Notes: generated by a model not told the origin, from the letters alone. A DNA stretch of 64,000 nucleotides from Acanthornis magna (GCA_036785705.1 JAWUZG010000015.1:3921001-3985000), one strand, 5' to 3'. Shown: positions 46,890-58,959, counted from the stretch's first letter. Translations and numbers: made by a program.

Positions 46890-47640
46890 GAGCAAACCAG
46901 CAGACTTCTGCTTCTGAAAAGCTGCAAACTCCCCCTCTACAGCTCTGTCTGGGTGACAGAGCCCCGGACGTGCCGAAAAGTGCTCCTTGGGAATACAAGC
47001 CCAGACAGCTTTGCCAAGCCTGGGGAGCAGCAACTGCTCTCCCTGAGCAAGCCAAAGCCCAGCAGTTTCCCAAAGAGCAGCAGTGCGAGGCTGTTACTGA
47101 ACGTGCCCTGCTCCTGCCTCCAGCCCCTGGGCAGCAGCACGGCTGCAAGTAGAGTCTTGTGGCGGAGGGAAGAGAGAGACGGGAGAGCTCCCAGACTGAC
47201 AAGCAGGTTCTGCGGTTTTGTTTAAGATGCTGAATCAGAGTTTCACCTGGAGGGGAGGCAGAAGGGGATGGCTCATGGCTGGCAGGTGGCTGCAGGAGCA
47301 CCGGGCTGGCCTATCTCGGAGCCTGGCACGCAGCCCTGCTTGGCTGGTTTGTGCCGCTCCAAAGGGAGGGAACGTCACCACACAGCAGAGACGAGCGTGC
47401 TGCTTCTTGTCGTGTGGCCCTAGCAGCCAGGGAAGGCTCCTTTGAACAAATCTGCAGCAATTTGAAGAGATAATGAAATTCAGCATCCGCCCAGGCCGCT
47501 AAGCGTGCTGAATTGGGAAAGGCTCAGAGCTCAGTTTTGTCCTGCCAAGCTGTCCCTCTCTGCCTCCAGGAGCAGCTCCCGATGTTGGTGGCACAGCCCA
47601 GGTCCTGGCAGTCACTTTGTGGGGATGAGCAGTTGCTCTG
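46890..47640. other. GC-richer patch, no gene recognised
   Basis: Base composition rises here, and CpG words (GCCCCGGACGTGCCG, GTGGCGGAGG, GAGACGGGAG, AGACGAGCG, CTTGTCGTG) are more frequent than in the surrounding 10 kb. Overlapping frames of 60-145 codons occur on both strands, which is what GC-rich DNA gives by chance. It could be an unannotated non-coding promoter or a first exon, but I see no splice-site and coding pair, TATA box or polyadenylation signal arrangement that supports one. Confidence 0.4.
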
Positions 47641-48781
47641 TACCACCACAAATGGTACAAACACGAGCAGCAGTCCTTGGCCATTGAACACACAGTGCAG
47701 GAGTGTCACACCAGCCTGTTACCAGCTCAGAAACAGCTGTGCCATAATCACAGAAAACATCCAAAATGGGGATGGGCTGGATTTCCATCAGAAGCACATC
47801 CATATTCTGTCCACTGCAGGGAGCACTGGTAAACTTCTCACCATTTGGCAGCACTTCAGTTATTGACTGCAGTGAGCTGGTCTGTAATTTTCTGCCTTTG
47901 CCGTGCCTCATTCTGGTCGGTCCGGTCTCGTTGCACCATCGAGGGATGTACCTGTGCTTCCTGCCCTGTGCTGCAGTGCCAGCTCACTAGATGGTGTGTA
48001 ACCATGCTGTGCTGCGCTGAGGAAATAAATCAGGAACACGTTGAGAGGAGGAAATAGAAATAAGATGGTTTAGCTCAAGGAGGAGAAGGTTAGAGCAGGA
48101 GCAATGCCTTCAGGTCAAGATCAGGTGCAGGAGAAGAGCTCATTGGGGAAAGCCTTCACAGCTCCCAGTGACTGTATTATGCCAAGTTTATACCAAGCTT
48201 CTTGTGCCCTCACTTCTTCGTGTATTAAAATTCACCAGGAAGAGAAATAGTTACTTCATTGCCATCTGGTTTTATCCTGTTAGATAATGCAATCAAGGCT
48301 ATTCTATACATGAGAAATATCGCTTAACTAAATATCATCCAAAACACAACCTACAGATTTTTGAAAGTCACCATTATTTGTTGACATTTGAGACTGAAGC
48401 AGCTGGACCAAGACAGGGCAGGTTATAAACCAGTCATTTCTCTGCCCTTTCACTACTGCTTGAAAACTTCACTGAAAGTTCTTTCTTTCAAAAAAAAAAA
48501 AAAAAAAAAAAATTGCTGAAATAGAAATGTCTTCTCTGCATTTTCTTTGAGAAGCTGCAGTTTGGATTAAGCAATGATTTATTTTCCAGATTTCTGGAAA
48601 TTTTTTTAAAAAAGAAGAAATGAAGAAAAGAAATATTTGTGTTTCAGTAAAACTTTGCTTTTTTTAAAATGTGATATCTCCCCCCTGCAAAAAAAAAAAG
48701 GCATAAATACTGCAAATAATTTTTGCATTGGCTGAAATTTGCACTAGGAACTAACAAGCACATAAATGAATACACTCTCAA
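47641..48781. other. Intergenic stretch with A-rich simple sequence
   Basis: Unique, AT-leaning sequence with a pure run of 23 A at 48490-48512 and further A-rich words at about 48690-48702. The A runs have no transposon or retrogene body upstream. Confidence 0.45.
48490..48512. repeat. Poly(A) tract, 23 bp
   Basis: An uninterrupted run of 23 A within T/A-rich DNA. No recognisable retroposed sequence precedes it, and no target-site duplication is visible, so it is listed as simple sequence. Confidence 0.9.
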
Positions 48782-48885
48782 TCAAGTTCAGTGACTTGCC
48801 CAAAGCCACAAGGAGAAAACAGCAAAGGGAAGTGCCAAGCACTGAGGTCCAAACCCCACACTCTGTTCTGGCCACTGGGCCTGGC
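48782..48885 (-). mobile_element. Ancient SINE/LINE core relic (MIR/L3-like), reverse orientation
   Basis: Read on the plus strand: AAGTTCAGTGACTTGCCCAA, AGCCACAAGGA, AAACAGCAAAGGGAAGTGCC, GCACTGAGGTCCAAACCCCA, ACTCTGTTCTGGCCACTGGG and CC. This is the reverse of the well-known 3' core ('aggttcagtgacttgcccaaggtcacacagcaag', 'agaacccaggtctcctgactcccagt', 'ctctaaccactgggcc'). It is one of the clearest old relics in the window. The 94-codon plus frame over it (48766-49050) is an artefact. Confidence 0.7.
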
Positions 48886-49222
48886 AGATCCCAATTAGCA
48901 AAAAGGACACGAGATCCACTGAAGATAAGTGGGCCCAGCTCAGTGTCTGACTCTGCTAAGTCTGCCTCAGAGTGGTTATGTGGGTGGTGCAGAATTTGTC
49001 AAACAAGATGTTCACAAACATCTCCCCGAGCACAGCTGAGAAAAAAATGAAGACAACCCTACCATAAAGTGGCACATAATTCAGCTGAAGTGAAACACAC
49101 TCATACAACAGCGCAGAATAACTCATTCCCCTTAGGCAAAACTCATCCAAAAAGCTAATAATGAAAACTGGAGGACTCCAAACCATTATTTTTACTTTCC
49201 AGGCCAGCAGCAGGGATAGCTT

Positions 49223-49336
49223 ATGTGGTTAGCAGCTGACTCTGGAGTTTTATTCTGGTTTCCACCACTAACTCCCTGACTGATCTTGCAGTGTCACTGT
49301 CCTGGGCCTCATTTACTGATCAGTGGGACGTGGGTG
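49223..49336 (+). mobile_element. MIR-like tRNA-derived CORE-SINE relic
   Basis: The fragment can be followed almost from one end of a MIR-type SINE to the other: TATGTGGTTAGCAGCTGACT CTGGAG in the tRNA-derived head; TTCTGGTTTCCACCACTAAC in the 'ctgggttc...ctccgccacttac' part; CTGACTGATCTTGCAGTGTC for 'ctgtgtgaccttgggcaagtc'; and TGTCCTGGGCCTCATTTACT for 'ctctgggcctcagtttcct'. The closest matches are the end segments. MIR-type elements are known to predate amniotes, so this is a very old insertion. Confidence 0.65.
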
Positions 49337-51146
49337 TAGGTTGATTACAGAATATTTAAGTTATACATACAAAATATTCAGGATGAATACAACTGGGTCT
49401 GGATGTTGAGGCACATGCTTCAGTGCCTGTTGCCCAGACAGATCTTTGAAATTGTAAAGTAACTCATGCTTCAAGCTTCTGCAAGAAGAGAGAATATACC
49501 TGCAAATATATGGGATGCAGAGCTCAGATTTGCTGGTGTCAAGTGGTTATGACTCAGAAATCATGGGAAAGAGGTCAGTGCCCTAACAATGGCCCATTTT
49601 AACATGCTCTCTGCTCTGTAGTTTGGGAATGGAATATAAATGCAACTCTTTCTTGAAAGGTCATTGAATTGAGCTGAACTGACCCAACCAGTTACTATTG
49701 GCTTGTAGAAAAACCATGGACAGCAGTATTTATGATGATTACCCTGACAGGCTGAATAATTGCATTGCAGCTAAAATGCTAAAAGCAATGGAGCTGGGTT
49801 TTCAAAAGAAGTGTTTCATCAGAGCTTCCTAAATAAAATAATTGTGGGAAGTAACTGGAAAATGGAGCTGGTGGCTGGATTTGTGTTAATATATATGTGT
49901 GGGTATATATATGCTCAGATATTTCTGTATACATGTGTAAAGCAGTGCAGATAAGGAAAGAGAATAAAGCAATCTCTTTAGAATGAAGGTTTCTTTCTGA
50001 ATATGTTTATTGCTACTACTGTGATTAGAATTATTATTTCAGTGACAGCAATCATATAAATAAACATATTCTCGGGGACCAAAAAAGTAAAAATCAGATG
50101 AGTAATACATGGAATAAAGTACTCAGTGTAGTCTATAGAATGAAAGCTTAAAATACATAATAAAGCTTTTAATATATACTTTAGGACTTAATGAATAGTA
50201 AAAATAACACCATTTTTTCCTCAAGTGTTTGGGTCTAATGTAAGAATCTGTGCTTTTCAATCAGTTGCCTTACTGGGTATGGCCCCCACAATGTTACTGC
50301 ACCCTTTAACCTCAATGACTTCTCACATCCAATCTACTAAAAGTTTGCATTGGGGAATTAAGCAGGTAAACTGCTGCAGGGGTTCATCTTCTAAACATTT
50401 CTGGTGTGAGGATAAAACTTTGAAATCACCATTTTTACACACTTGTGGCGTGAATTCATCTCTACTTACAAATTACCAGGTTATCCTAGCTTTGACTGCT
50501 GAGTCTCAGCTCCTCTTGGTTCTCAAATGAGCTGAGATTTAAAAAATAGAGCATATTGGGCAAATCCTGCTTTGAAACAGGTTCACGAAGTTGAATTCTT
50601 TGCTTAATGGATCTTTGAGATGTTTAGATGCTGAAGTTTCTAAATTGCCATGTTCACATAGACACAACTGCCTGTGCAATAAGGGAAAATGTACGTGTAA
50701 GCTCTGAGATGTGGAAACCACTTCTACAGCAGGCGTGTGACCAATGCACGTGTGTGTTGACATGAACACCTTCATGGAAATGTGATCCTCCAGGCCCAGC
50801 CAGTCTGAATAATCAATAGCCATCTTCATCCTCCGGTACCTCTTTAATTGCTAATTAATGCAAACCCAAAGCTCAGTCCTATCCGATCACACCATAGTGC
50901 AGCAGCCCTCCAAGGAGCACTTCTTTTTCATAAAGGGGTTTCCTTCAGTGCTGGTTCAGTGCTGTGCTTTAGAGCCACTCTGCTCAGCAGCTGCAGCAGG
51001 AGATATATAATCACTGCTCAGGAAATCACCATTGTCTGAGTTTCGGGACAAGCACCACTTTTGTGTATTCATGGAGGCCGCAAAGCCACTAAGTAGTTGA
51101 GTTAAACATAGATACTCTGGACACACGTGTGAGCCAGACTCCATGT
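49337..51146. other. Intergenic stretch, no gene seen
   Basis: 49.34-50.22 kb is AT-rich and free of notable frames, with a short TA/TG simple run at about 49888-49911. 50.2-51.1 kb has unrecognised frames on both strands. A GGGCAAATCCTGCT word near 50559 resembles an ancient amniote repeat motif but is too short to call. Confidence 0.45.
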
Positions 51147-51210
51147 GTTTTGGTTTGGGTTTTTTTGGTTGGGTTTTTTTGGTTGTTTTTTTTTTTTTTT
51201 TTTTTTTTTG
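51147..51210. repeat. T/G-rich low-complexity tract with 24 T
   Basis: TTTTGG and GGGTTTTTTT words lead into an uninterrupted run of 24 T at 51186-51209. On the minus strand this gives a 24-base A run followed by AACC/AAAAAACC words. No retroposed body is visible beside it. Confidence 0.9.
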
Positions 51211-51691
51211 TAGATTTTGGGTTTGAGAGTAACTTAGGTTACTAAAGTCTCCTATGCCAAACTCTGCTCTGGTCCTTGGCTTCAAATGTCATGCCCAGCT
51301 TCCTGGGCACATGCAGGACACAGAGGAGAAACATTCTTCTGATAGATTTGGCAGGAACCTGTTTTATCAGAGCCAACAGAGGTGGGGGGAAAGGTAGAGC
51401 TTTCCAAATTTGGGTCCAAAGGGACCCAGCAAATCCGCTGTGCTCTCAGACATGGAAATACAGAAACTTCCATGGGTGGTTGGGACAAGAGCTCAGGATG
51501 ACTTCATCCTTTTTTCCCATTATTACCACGTATTCTGTAATAGCACTTGCAGGCTATAACTAAGACTGGGACCTGCTGTGCTTGCACTTGTATGGACAAG
51601 CAAATAGACTCTGCTGTTGCCCTGAAAGGTTTAGACTGAGATCTTGAAAGCAAGATAATTTCAGGCTTAAGGACAGTATGACAGACAAAAA

Positions 51692-51787
51692 GCAGCAAAA
51701 GAAGGTAGTGAAGTGACTTGCTCAATGTCAGGAATACTTTGGAAGTCTTCTTCTGCCTGTTCTGCCAGTTTAGACACTCATGGGCTG
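51692..51787 (-). mobile_element. Ancient SINE/LINE core relic (L3/MIR-like), reverse orientation
   Basis: On the plus strand: AAGAAGGTAGTGAAGTGACT, TGCTCAATGTCA, GGAATACTTTGGAAGTCTTC and TTCTGCCTGTTCTGCCAGTT, TAGACACTCATGGGC. These follow the reverse core 'agaggtgaagtgacttgcccaaggtca', 'gaatagaacccaggtcttctg', 'agtccagtgctc'. The middle has lost the 'cacagcaagtcagtggcagagc' part. The minus frame of 101 codons over this stretch is not a gene. Confidence 0.6.
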
Positions 51788-53624
51788 TCTCAGATAAATA
51801 CCAGAGCAAAGTGGAAGTCAGTGGAACTAGAAGCAGAAGCTCCTGTGATCACTCATAGACCACAGAGTTCCTAGATATCACCACCTACAGCTCTTTATCA
51901 TTCACAATTGATTTTGCTCAGTATCTCTCTGATTTCCAGCTACATCTCTTGTGAAGAAATTGCACATTTGGAAAATTGTAATTGTAAGGTAGCAATAGTT
52001 ACTCCAGATCCTGTAAGTGATTTTTGATATATCTGTGTATTTTTCCTCTCTGCCTCTATCAGGACACCTGAGAGCATTTGCAAATCAGTTGAAAACATCA
52101 TCCCATATCAGATATGAATAACTATGAGTTCCTTCTCACCCATCCCCATCCTCGCTGGAGGCTTCCACTTCCTTAGGCAGATTTCTCGGGAGGAATCTGA
52201 GTGGATCCTTGCTGGATGCTTTGAAGGGCAATACAGATTAACTTTGCCAAATCATTAGGGAAAGCGAGGTGTTGCTTAAGCTGAAGGTCCTGATTAGGAA
52301 AAGCCTTCCTCCACAAAGGTACGTGCCAGCCCCACCTGCACACGCAGGGTTCAGATCACTCAGATGCAAGATTGCAGCTGATCTCAACATCTGCAGAGAT
52401 GAAAGGAGCTGCAGCATCCAAACTGATGCTGGGCTGCGTCTAGGGAGATCCAAAGTGGGAATTTGGATTTCATTGCAACTGGAAACAAACTGGTAACCAG
52501 TCCAGCCTGCCAAGCAATGCAGCAATTACTGAATGCTCCCATAACCCCCGTGCTAGGTTATTCCAGCAGCATGCTTTGCAGATCGCTAAGGTTTCTTTCT
52601 GGAAACTTACACAGCACCAGCTTGACACAGTCCCAATCTGGAGTCCTGCAGAAAATAATTTACACCACTGGGCTGCCACTAACAGGTAACACTTCCTGAG
52701 CTGCAAACATGTACTTCAACCAGAAAAAAATCTTCAGGTGCTGTAGACTGGAGGGACACACAGAAGAAGCCTTGGAAAACCTTCAATTTTCTGTGATGTG
52801 GGATATCCCCTCTTACCTTGGCAAGAAACTGAAACCCAAGTTCCTCATGGTAGATAGAAGGGACATTTCCAGAGCTGCTCAGATGAAAACTGAGATTGAA
52901 TTGGCCCCACTGGATCCTGGCAGAGCACCTGCTCTGTCAGGAGCTCTGCTTTGCCTGGATCTCCCAGGCTGAGCTGGGACTCATTCGCCTCTGCCATCAC
53001 CACTACCATCTTCCCAAGCATCACCTATGCACCCAGAGCAAGTGGGATTCTCAACTTCCCATTGATGGAACTCCCGAATGCTCTACAGATTATTCCAGTG
53101 CAAGTACTCTGAGGTTAAACTCCATCTTATAAAATACTTGGTCCTTTAATGCTCAGTGCACTGCTGAAATCACCTCAGTGTGTGGCCACCTCGACACATT
53201 CTTCAGCCCGTTCATGCCATGCCATCCCTTGACATTCCCTGTAACATGTGACATGCATGCACCCTACCTACAGTCTGTAGGACACTGTGTTCCCTCCCAC
53301 CCTGAAATTCTTGACTCACTGCATTCTGAAGCTGGCAGATAATTCAGGTTCCCAGTCCTGAGGGGTGCTGAGAAATGAAGGGCCAAAATGCAGAGGTACC
53401 TGGATGCAGCAGACTGAGGGGGTTCCCCTGACTGCAACTTTCTTAACAGAAAAATGTCTGTTTTTCTGGGCAGGCCAACAGGAGAGGAAAGAAAAACGCT
53501 TCTTCTCAACCCACTCACTTCTGTGAAGGAATTTGGTCTGTACTTTTTGAGGTCCTGAAGGATTTAGAAACCTTTCTCGTTATTATATTTTGGACCGAGA
53601 ACATCCCTTGATTCTTCTCTATTT
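51788..53624. other. Intergenic stretch, no gene seen
   Basis: Unique DNA with short frames on both strands. None is recognised, and I see no repeats or RNA genes. Confidence 0.45.
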
Positions 53625-53671
53625 CTTTCAACGGAATTCTTCCTGTTTACATAAATTAAGGATCTGGCCCC
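53625..53671 (+). mobile_element. Ancient amniote repeat relic (TTCAATGGAGTTA family)
   Basis: TTTCAACGGAATTCTTCCTG, TTTACATAAATTAAGGATCT and GGCCCC correspond to 'cttcaatggagttactcctgatttacaccagtgtaagtgaggatctggccc' as remembered from better-kept copies in turtles and birds. It shares the TTCAA(C/T)GGA core with the relic at 38332-38420, in opposite orientation. Short, but the end-to-end word order makes chance unlikely. Confidence 0.55.
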
Positions 53672-56186
53672 TGGCTTCCAACTCAACCAAGGAGGACTCA
53701 AGTACAATGAGACAGATTGTCCTCGCAGGATTTCTAGCTGTGTAGGGAATCCAAAGTGCCAGAAATCTTGTGGGAAGGACTGTTTTCAGGGAAATTCCAC
53801 CCCATAGTTTCCATACGTGTCATATAAGTAATGTCACCGCCGACTATAAACCTCCTGAAATCAGCTTGCTGCATTCAATACTTCTGGTTTAATTTTTATA
53901 TGTACAGATAGAATTTTTTTTTCCCTTCTGCTTTAAACTACCTCACTTAAAATTAAATTGTGACACTTGTGACACCAACGTTTGTCATTCCTGATGGAAG
54001 TGTGGAAGGACAGGATTCATCTGAAGCTGGTGAAAAAAGTGCCACTGAAACCTGTTGTAGTTGTGCCCTGCAGTGGTGGTGTGGTACAGCCGAGTGACAT
54101 CTGGGGTGATCTGAGGGCATCTTTTGGAGCTAAAGCTCAGACACTTTTCCACTGATTCAGACCAGGAGGAAGCTGGAGGCTGAGATTCATTTCTGGATCC
54201 GTCCCCGCTGCAAACTCTGAGCAGTCGGTGGTGATTTTGATCAGATGAATTCCTCCTATCAGGAAGAAAGGCAACGTATGCTGGTACTTTAATTTCATTT
54301 CAATTTGCTTTAGCAGAGATTTATAATTATTATAAGGAATGATTTTATAATGTAATTCAGTGTTGTCAGAGTAGGTTAGCTTTATGACCTGCTTTAAAAA
54401 ATAAATGCGGCTTTAATTAAAACAAAACCAAAGAGAGAAGTACAGTCCTGTACCAACATGTTGCTGTCAGCACCCTGCTAACTGTCTGAATTGAACTGCA
54501 AGCTTCTGCTCAGAGAGCCCTGTGCCAAAAACACAGCTCCTGGCACATTTAAAGGCACCGCTGGCTTTTTTTTAATTTGTAGCTCTACATGGTACTGCTG
54601 GAGGTTTTCTAATAACAATCCTGATGACTGCAAAAAATGAGACCCTAAAGAGCAGCCACATTTAGCAGCAGATAACTCTTAGAGAAGTGGGGCTGGATGC
54701 AGCAGTGAACCCGACCCTCTCTTGCTCGGCAGCACTGCATTTCCATTACCCAACATAGAGTTTCTTTTCTTTAACCTAGTACGAGATCAGAATCACAGCC
54801 ATTAAATTTAGCCTTCCAAGCTGCCATCTTTCATGAGGTAAGACGATTTTGCTTCTACATAATGGATGTCACAGAGCTCATCTTCAGTACATGCTCACAC
54901 TACTTGTAATTTTCTGTATTTGCATTGCCTGACATGAGACAATATTAATGCTGTATCACACTGAAGGCTCTCTGACATCAGCAAACAGAGCCACCAAGCA
55001 AACCAGAGCCCCTCCAGCACCACACAGAGCCCTCTTTTTATCCTTGTGTCTCCTCCACAAGGTCAGTGATATGAAGCTGACATATTAAAACATTTTTTTA
55101 TCACTTTATCAGAATTCTTCACGTCTTAATGCTCATTACACATCAGGATCTGGAGAGTTGTTGAATGGCTGACACTAAATGGTTTGGCTAGGTGGATACA
55201 TAATATTCTGGAAGGTAAAATTTTACTCCCTAGAAGTCAATAGAGATTTTGATTTTACTAATTTTAGTTTTAATATTAATAATTATATTGATTTCCTTCT
55301 TAGTGGCTTCAAAGCTAGAGACTTACCGAGTTCATAAACCACATTTTGGGATAGAGATTTATTTTTGAATTATTCTTACTCCGTCCTGATAAAATTATTC
55401 AGTAATTGGATGAAAATGTGAACAGGCAGCAGCTTCGAGGAGAATAGAATGAGGCAGAAACAGGTGAGGGACAGATTTCAACCTTCACCTCCCACTCCTC
55501 TATGCAATATCTTGTCTGAGTGCTGAGATGCACGTGAGAGTCCACTACCATGGATTTTCCAGCAGGGGATCTCAAGGAAGGGGTCTGCTCTAGCTGTCAA
55601 TATTAATTGAGGCCATGTGTGGGAATGTAAAGCCAAATATTTGAAGGATAATTTATAGCAAATGGAACATCTTCTTTAGTGTGCATTAAAAAAACAATCT
55701 TCTACAGAATACATGGGTCAAAAGAGTGAAAAAGAGGTAACACTGGAAGATGTAGTTCTTAAGAAGCTGTTCTGGGAAAATTGTACTTTTCAGAAAAGCT
55801 AGTATTTCAGCTAAGATAGTCTAGTCTGGCATTAGGACAGACAGCCTTGGATATTATAAAACTTCCTTTAAAATTGCTTTCACTAATTGCCTCAATTTCT
55901 TTCTTTCAAGGTGGATGCACTGAAGTTTTCTGTCTTGGTGTCAACTGGGTAACATTCGCTTCTGTGCCAGATCCGAGCTGGGTTTGAAAAGTCTCAGGTC
56001 CTAAATGTTTTCTTCCATTAGAGAGTTGGTAAATCACTCCTTCTAAACATTTTAATACATTTCTAGTCTTGACAATTTATGAGTCATCAAATTGGTGAAT
56101 ACCCTAAAAACCTTTCCAGAAAAAAAACATTTGTAAAATGTTTTTGTTACCATTTTTCCCCTCTGGTTAGTGCATACCTGGTCATA
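53672..56186. other. AT-rich, frame-free stretch; candidate regulatory DNA
   Basis: About 2.5 kb almost without frames on either strand. The 54.27-54.96 kb part is dense in AT-rich factor-like words (ATTTATAATTATTATAAGG, AAATGCGGCTTTAATTAAAA, CACTACTTGTAATTTTC, GACAATATTAATGCTG) and has no repeat similarity, so it is the best CNE candidate here. Near 55225 the words ACTCCC and AAGTCAATAGAGATTTTG faintly resemble an ancient amniote repeat. Confidence 0.35.
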
Positions 56187-56280
56187 GGGCCAGGATTTAA
56201 AAAGCGCTCTTTTTTTTAATGGCCAGATTTTCAAGAGAGCTCAGCATTCAGTGTTGGACTCTCTTGAGCTGCTCATGGCT
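56187..56280 (+). mobile_element. Ancient palindromic repeat relic (GGCCAGATTTTCAAAAG family)
   Basis: GGCCAGATTTTCAAGAGAGC and TCAGCATTCA, then GACTCTCTTGAGCTGCTCAT, follow the old amniote palindrome 'ggccagattttcaaaagagctcagcacc...agctgctgagc'. Its arms still pair: TCAAGAGAG (56231-56239) against CTCTCTTGA (56259-56267). Just upstream, GGGCCAGGATTTAAAAAGCG (56187-56206) looks like a second, broken copy of the same start. Family name uncertain. Confidence 0.55.
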
Positions 56281-58224
56281 TTGGAGGCCCTTGGACAGGT
56301 GCCACATTTCTGCTCTGTGTTACTCTGTCAAGCACTGATTCACAACTTTATTTCAGGCAGCACCATGCAGTAAATAACACTGATCATTAGCAGCTGTTCG
56401 TACCACCTGAGGCACTAAAACGAGTCAGGAGAGATCCACGGTGGGTTCTGAGAGCTCTAATAACTCCTGGAACATTTCTCAAACCCTTTTTATCGCCACA
56501 CACCTATGATAGGGCTGGAGTTGTGAAATCCTACCCGGATCCATTTGGGTTGTCTTTGCCCTGCAACGAGGGAGAAGCCTCTCTGTGAGCACAAGCTCGC
56601 ACGGAGCACACGTTGCATATGTCGCAGCACTGGGCCTGGTGGTCTTCTCACCCTCATTAGTCTGGTAAAACATAAAAAATAAAAAAAACCACATTGTGTA
56701 TCATAGGAGTCTTTGCCTGCCATGTCTGCTCTGCAAGATATGGCAAGTGTCTAAGCCATGAGATATTAAACTTCATCATGTGCTAGGCTGGATAATGTTC
56801 CCTTGGCCTGACAGGAATATTGTTTTTAGTCATGGACAAGGAGGAAGGGTCCTGATCCTGCTCTTTGACTAACAGGTGAGACATAGTTCCCCAGATAAGG
56901 TTATACTCCTTTTTCTCACACTATATAAACCCATTTTCCTGCCTCCCAGCTTGGGTTTTAGTGTATGCAAGCGCTCAGTGATGTTGGATTGGCCCTAATT
57001 AAACTGATTAGCTTAATATAAATTGTGTAATAGGTAAATAACTATTTTCTCACTCGGTGTCCTGTAGCAGAATAGCTCAACAGCAATAAAATGCTTTCAC
57101 TCTTGGTTCACAGACTTGTCCAATTGTCCCAGTGGTTCAGAGAGTAAAGAACAAAATAAACTCAGTTTTATTCTGGACTTTGTCTGGCATACACAATAAA
57201 AGAGAACCCTTAGACCCCATATGAGAAGTGGTGTAAAAAAACAGTTTGAAGCTCAGTCTCCATACTGATTTATGCTGGATTCAATTTTCTGTAAACATAC
57301 AAAAAATGGTGGCTTTATTTCCAAAGGAGCAGGGAGTCTTCCTTTCATTGCAGTCAGTCAGGGCTATGTGGACTCAGCAGTGAACAGGGTGGGAATGGTA
57401 TTGGGATAAGGAGAAGAAAAAAGCCTTGTGGTGCCCTATAAAAATTGTTTCTCCATTTTGGTTTTTTGGATTGTTTTTCAAAAGCAAAAGTAGCTGAATT
57501 GGCCACATTCAAAATCCTCAGCCAGATGAAGTCCTTTCAGTCAAATAAAATCAATTTAACAATCTCTTTGCATTTGGAAAGACAAATGGAAGAAAACCAA
57601 GTGCTTATATTTTTCCTGTCCAAATTTAAGTGAAACAAAACGTCTTCCTACTATCCCATTAGACCTAATGTGAGGTATTGAAGAAATTACTGCCCCTCTC
57701 CTGCCCCCAGAGCTCTGTCTATAATGAAACACAGGGAAAACAAGTGCAAACACAAGTAGACTTTGTACTGTGTGAATGACTTCTGTATTAGCAAAGCAGA
57801 CTGCTAATATGATCGGATGGGACATTACTAATGCAACAGAGTGGAGCTAATGCAAACAAAATATGTTGGAGTGCCTGGTTGAACTGAATAGAGAATTTGT
57901 TTGTCTGGGACCAAGATTCTGAAAATCAAAGCAAATGCCTCAGAAATAAATCTTACAGATAATTCAATAAGCACACCAAGCCCGTCAGAGGCACCAAGGT
58001 GTTTGTGGGTACTGGAGGTGCAGATAGATCCGTGAACCTCATTCCCACACTGGCTTTTGAAGGCAGTTGGGTGCTTGGCTGTCCTTGGCACTTTGGAAAA
58101 TCTCTTCTTGTATAAATAATATATGATAATCATTTGCATTGACATTATAACTAAGTGTGTGTGATTATCAGTAAAGGCTGTAAGACTGCTGTTCAAGATT
58201 TGGAGAGCGCTGCTGTCAGTGAAC
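56281..58224. other. Intergenic stretch, no gene seen
   Basis: Unique sequence. TCCTGATCCTGCTCTTTGAC (about 56849-56868) may be the start of another ancient repeat relic but cannot be followed further with confidence. 56.7-57.44 kb is AT-rich with few frames. No gene recognised. Confidence 0.45.
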
Positions 58225-58521
58225 CAAAGCTGTGTCTCCATCAGAGATTGCAGTGATAGGACAAAGGGGAATGGCTTCAGACTTAAATGGAATGGGTTTA
58301 GATCATATGTTAGGGAGAAATTCTTCCCTGTAAAGGTGGGGAGGCTCTGGCACAGGTGTCCAAAGAAGCTGTGGCTGTGCCATCCCTGGAAGTGTCCAAG
58401 GCCAGGCTGGACAGGGCTTGGAGCAACCTGGGACAGTGGAAGGTGTCCCTGCCCATGGCAGGGAGTGGAAGGAGGTGATCTTTAATGTCCCTTCCCACCC
58501 AAACCATTCTGTGATTCTATA
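58225..58521 (+). mobile_element. CR1 LINE 3' fragment, about 300 bp, youngest-looking copy
   Basis: CAGTGATAGGACAAAGGGGA, ATGGCTTCAGACTTAAATGG, TTCTTCCCTGTAAAGGTGGG, CTCTGGCACAGGTGTCCAAA, GTCCAAGGCCAGGCTGGACA, CTTGGAGCAACCTGGGACAG, CCTGCCCATGGCAGGGAG, CTTCCCACCCAAACCATTC and the intact octamer tail TGTGATTCTATAG are all close to the remembered CR1 consensus. It is 5' truncated and lacks coding sequence. Divergence looks lowest of all repeats here, pointing to an insertion within bird evolution. Both-strand frames over it are artefacts. Confidence 0.95.
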
Positions 58522-58959
58522 GCAAGTTCAACTCTGAGAAATAAATAGTTACGATGCTCTTTAAAATCTTAGCAGTGATTATTTTTTTGCCTCCTTGCCC
58601 TCCTCCCACTCTCAGCTCTTAATGAAGATGTTGTCTGCTGTAAATGGATAGGTTTGAGCAAATGAGAGCATCCCATCCCCAGTTTCAGCTGAGGGTAGTA
58701 TCTCCCACAGCAAAGGGTCTGCTTAGGCTTTGATGCATTCCCCTCCAAAGGCCATCTATTAAATGGAATCCTTGTGTTCTTTCTCACAACCTCCAGGGCC
58801 CTGCCCTGCACTGGGAGCTGTTTTGCAGCCAGGAGCAACCCGTCACAATTTGTTATTAAAACTGCAGCTCCCCACTGCTTGCTGCTGCTGACTACCATGA
58901 GGCCGGAGTCTGCTGAAGAAACGCAGAGAAAGCAGAAACTGAGAATATTCCCAAGCTCA
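58522..58959. other. Intergenic stretch, no gene seen
   Basis: Unique sequence with unrecognised frames on both strands (up to about 135 codons on the minus strand). No repeat seen. Confidence 0.45.

Noticed and set aside
48490..48512. Long A run considered as the tail of a processed pseudogene or SINE.
   Set aside because: No retroposed body upstream and no target-site duplication. The T run at 51186-51209 was rejected for the same reason.
49223..49260. tRNA-like head (GTGGTTAGCAGCTGACTCTGG) considered as a tRNA gene.
   Set aside because: No anticodon arm or acceptor pairing; it fits the tRNA-derived head of a MIR-type SINE.
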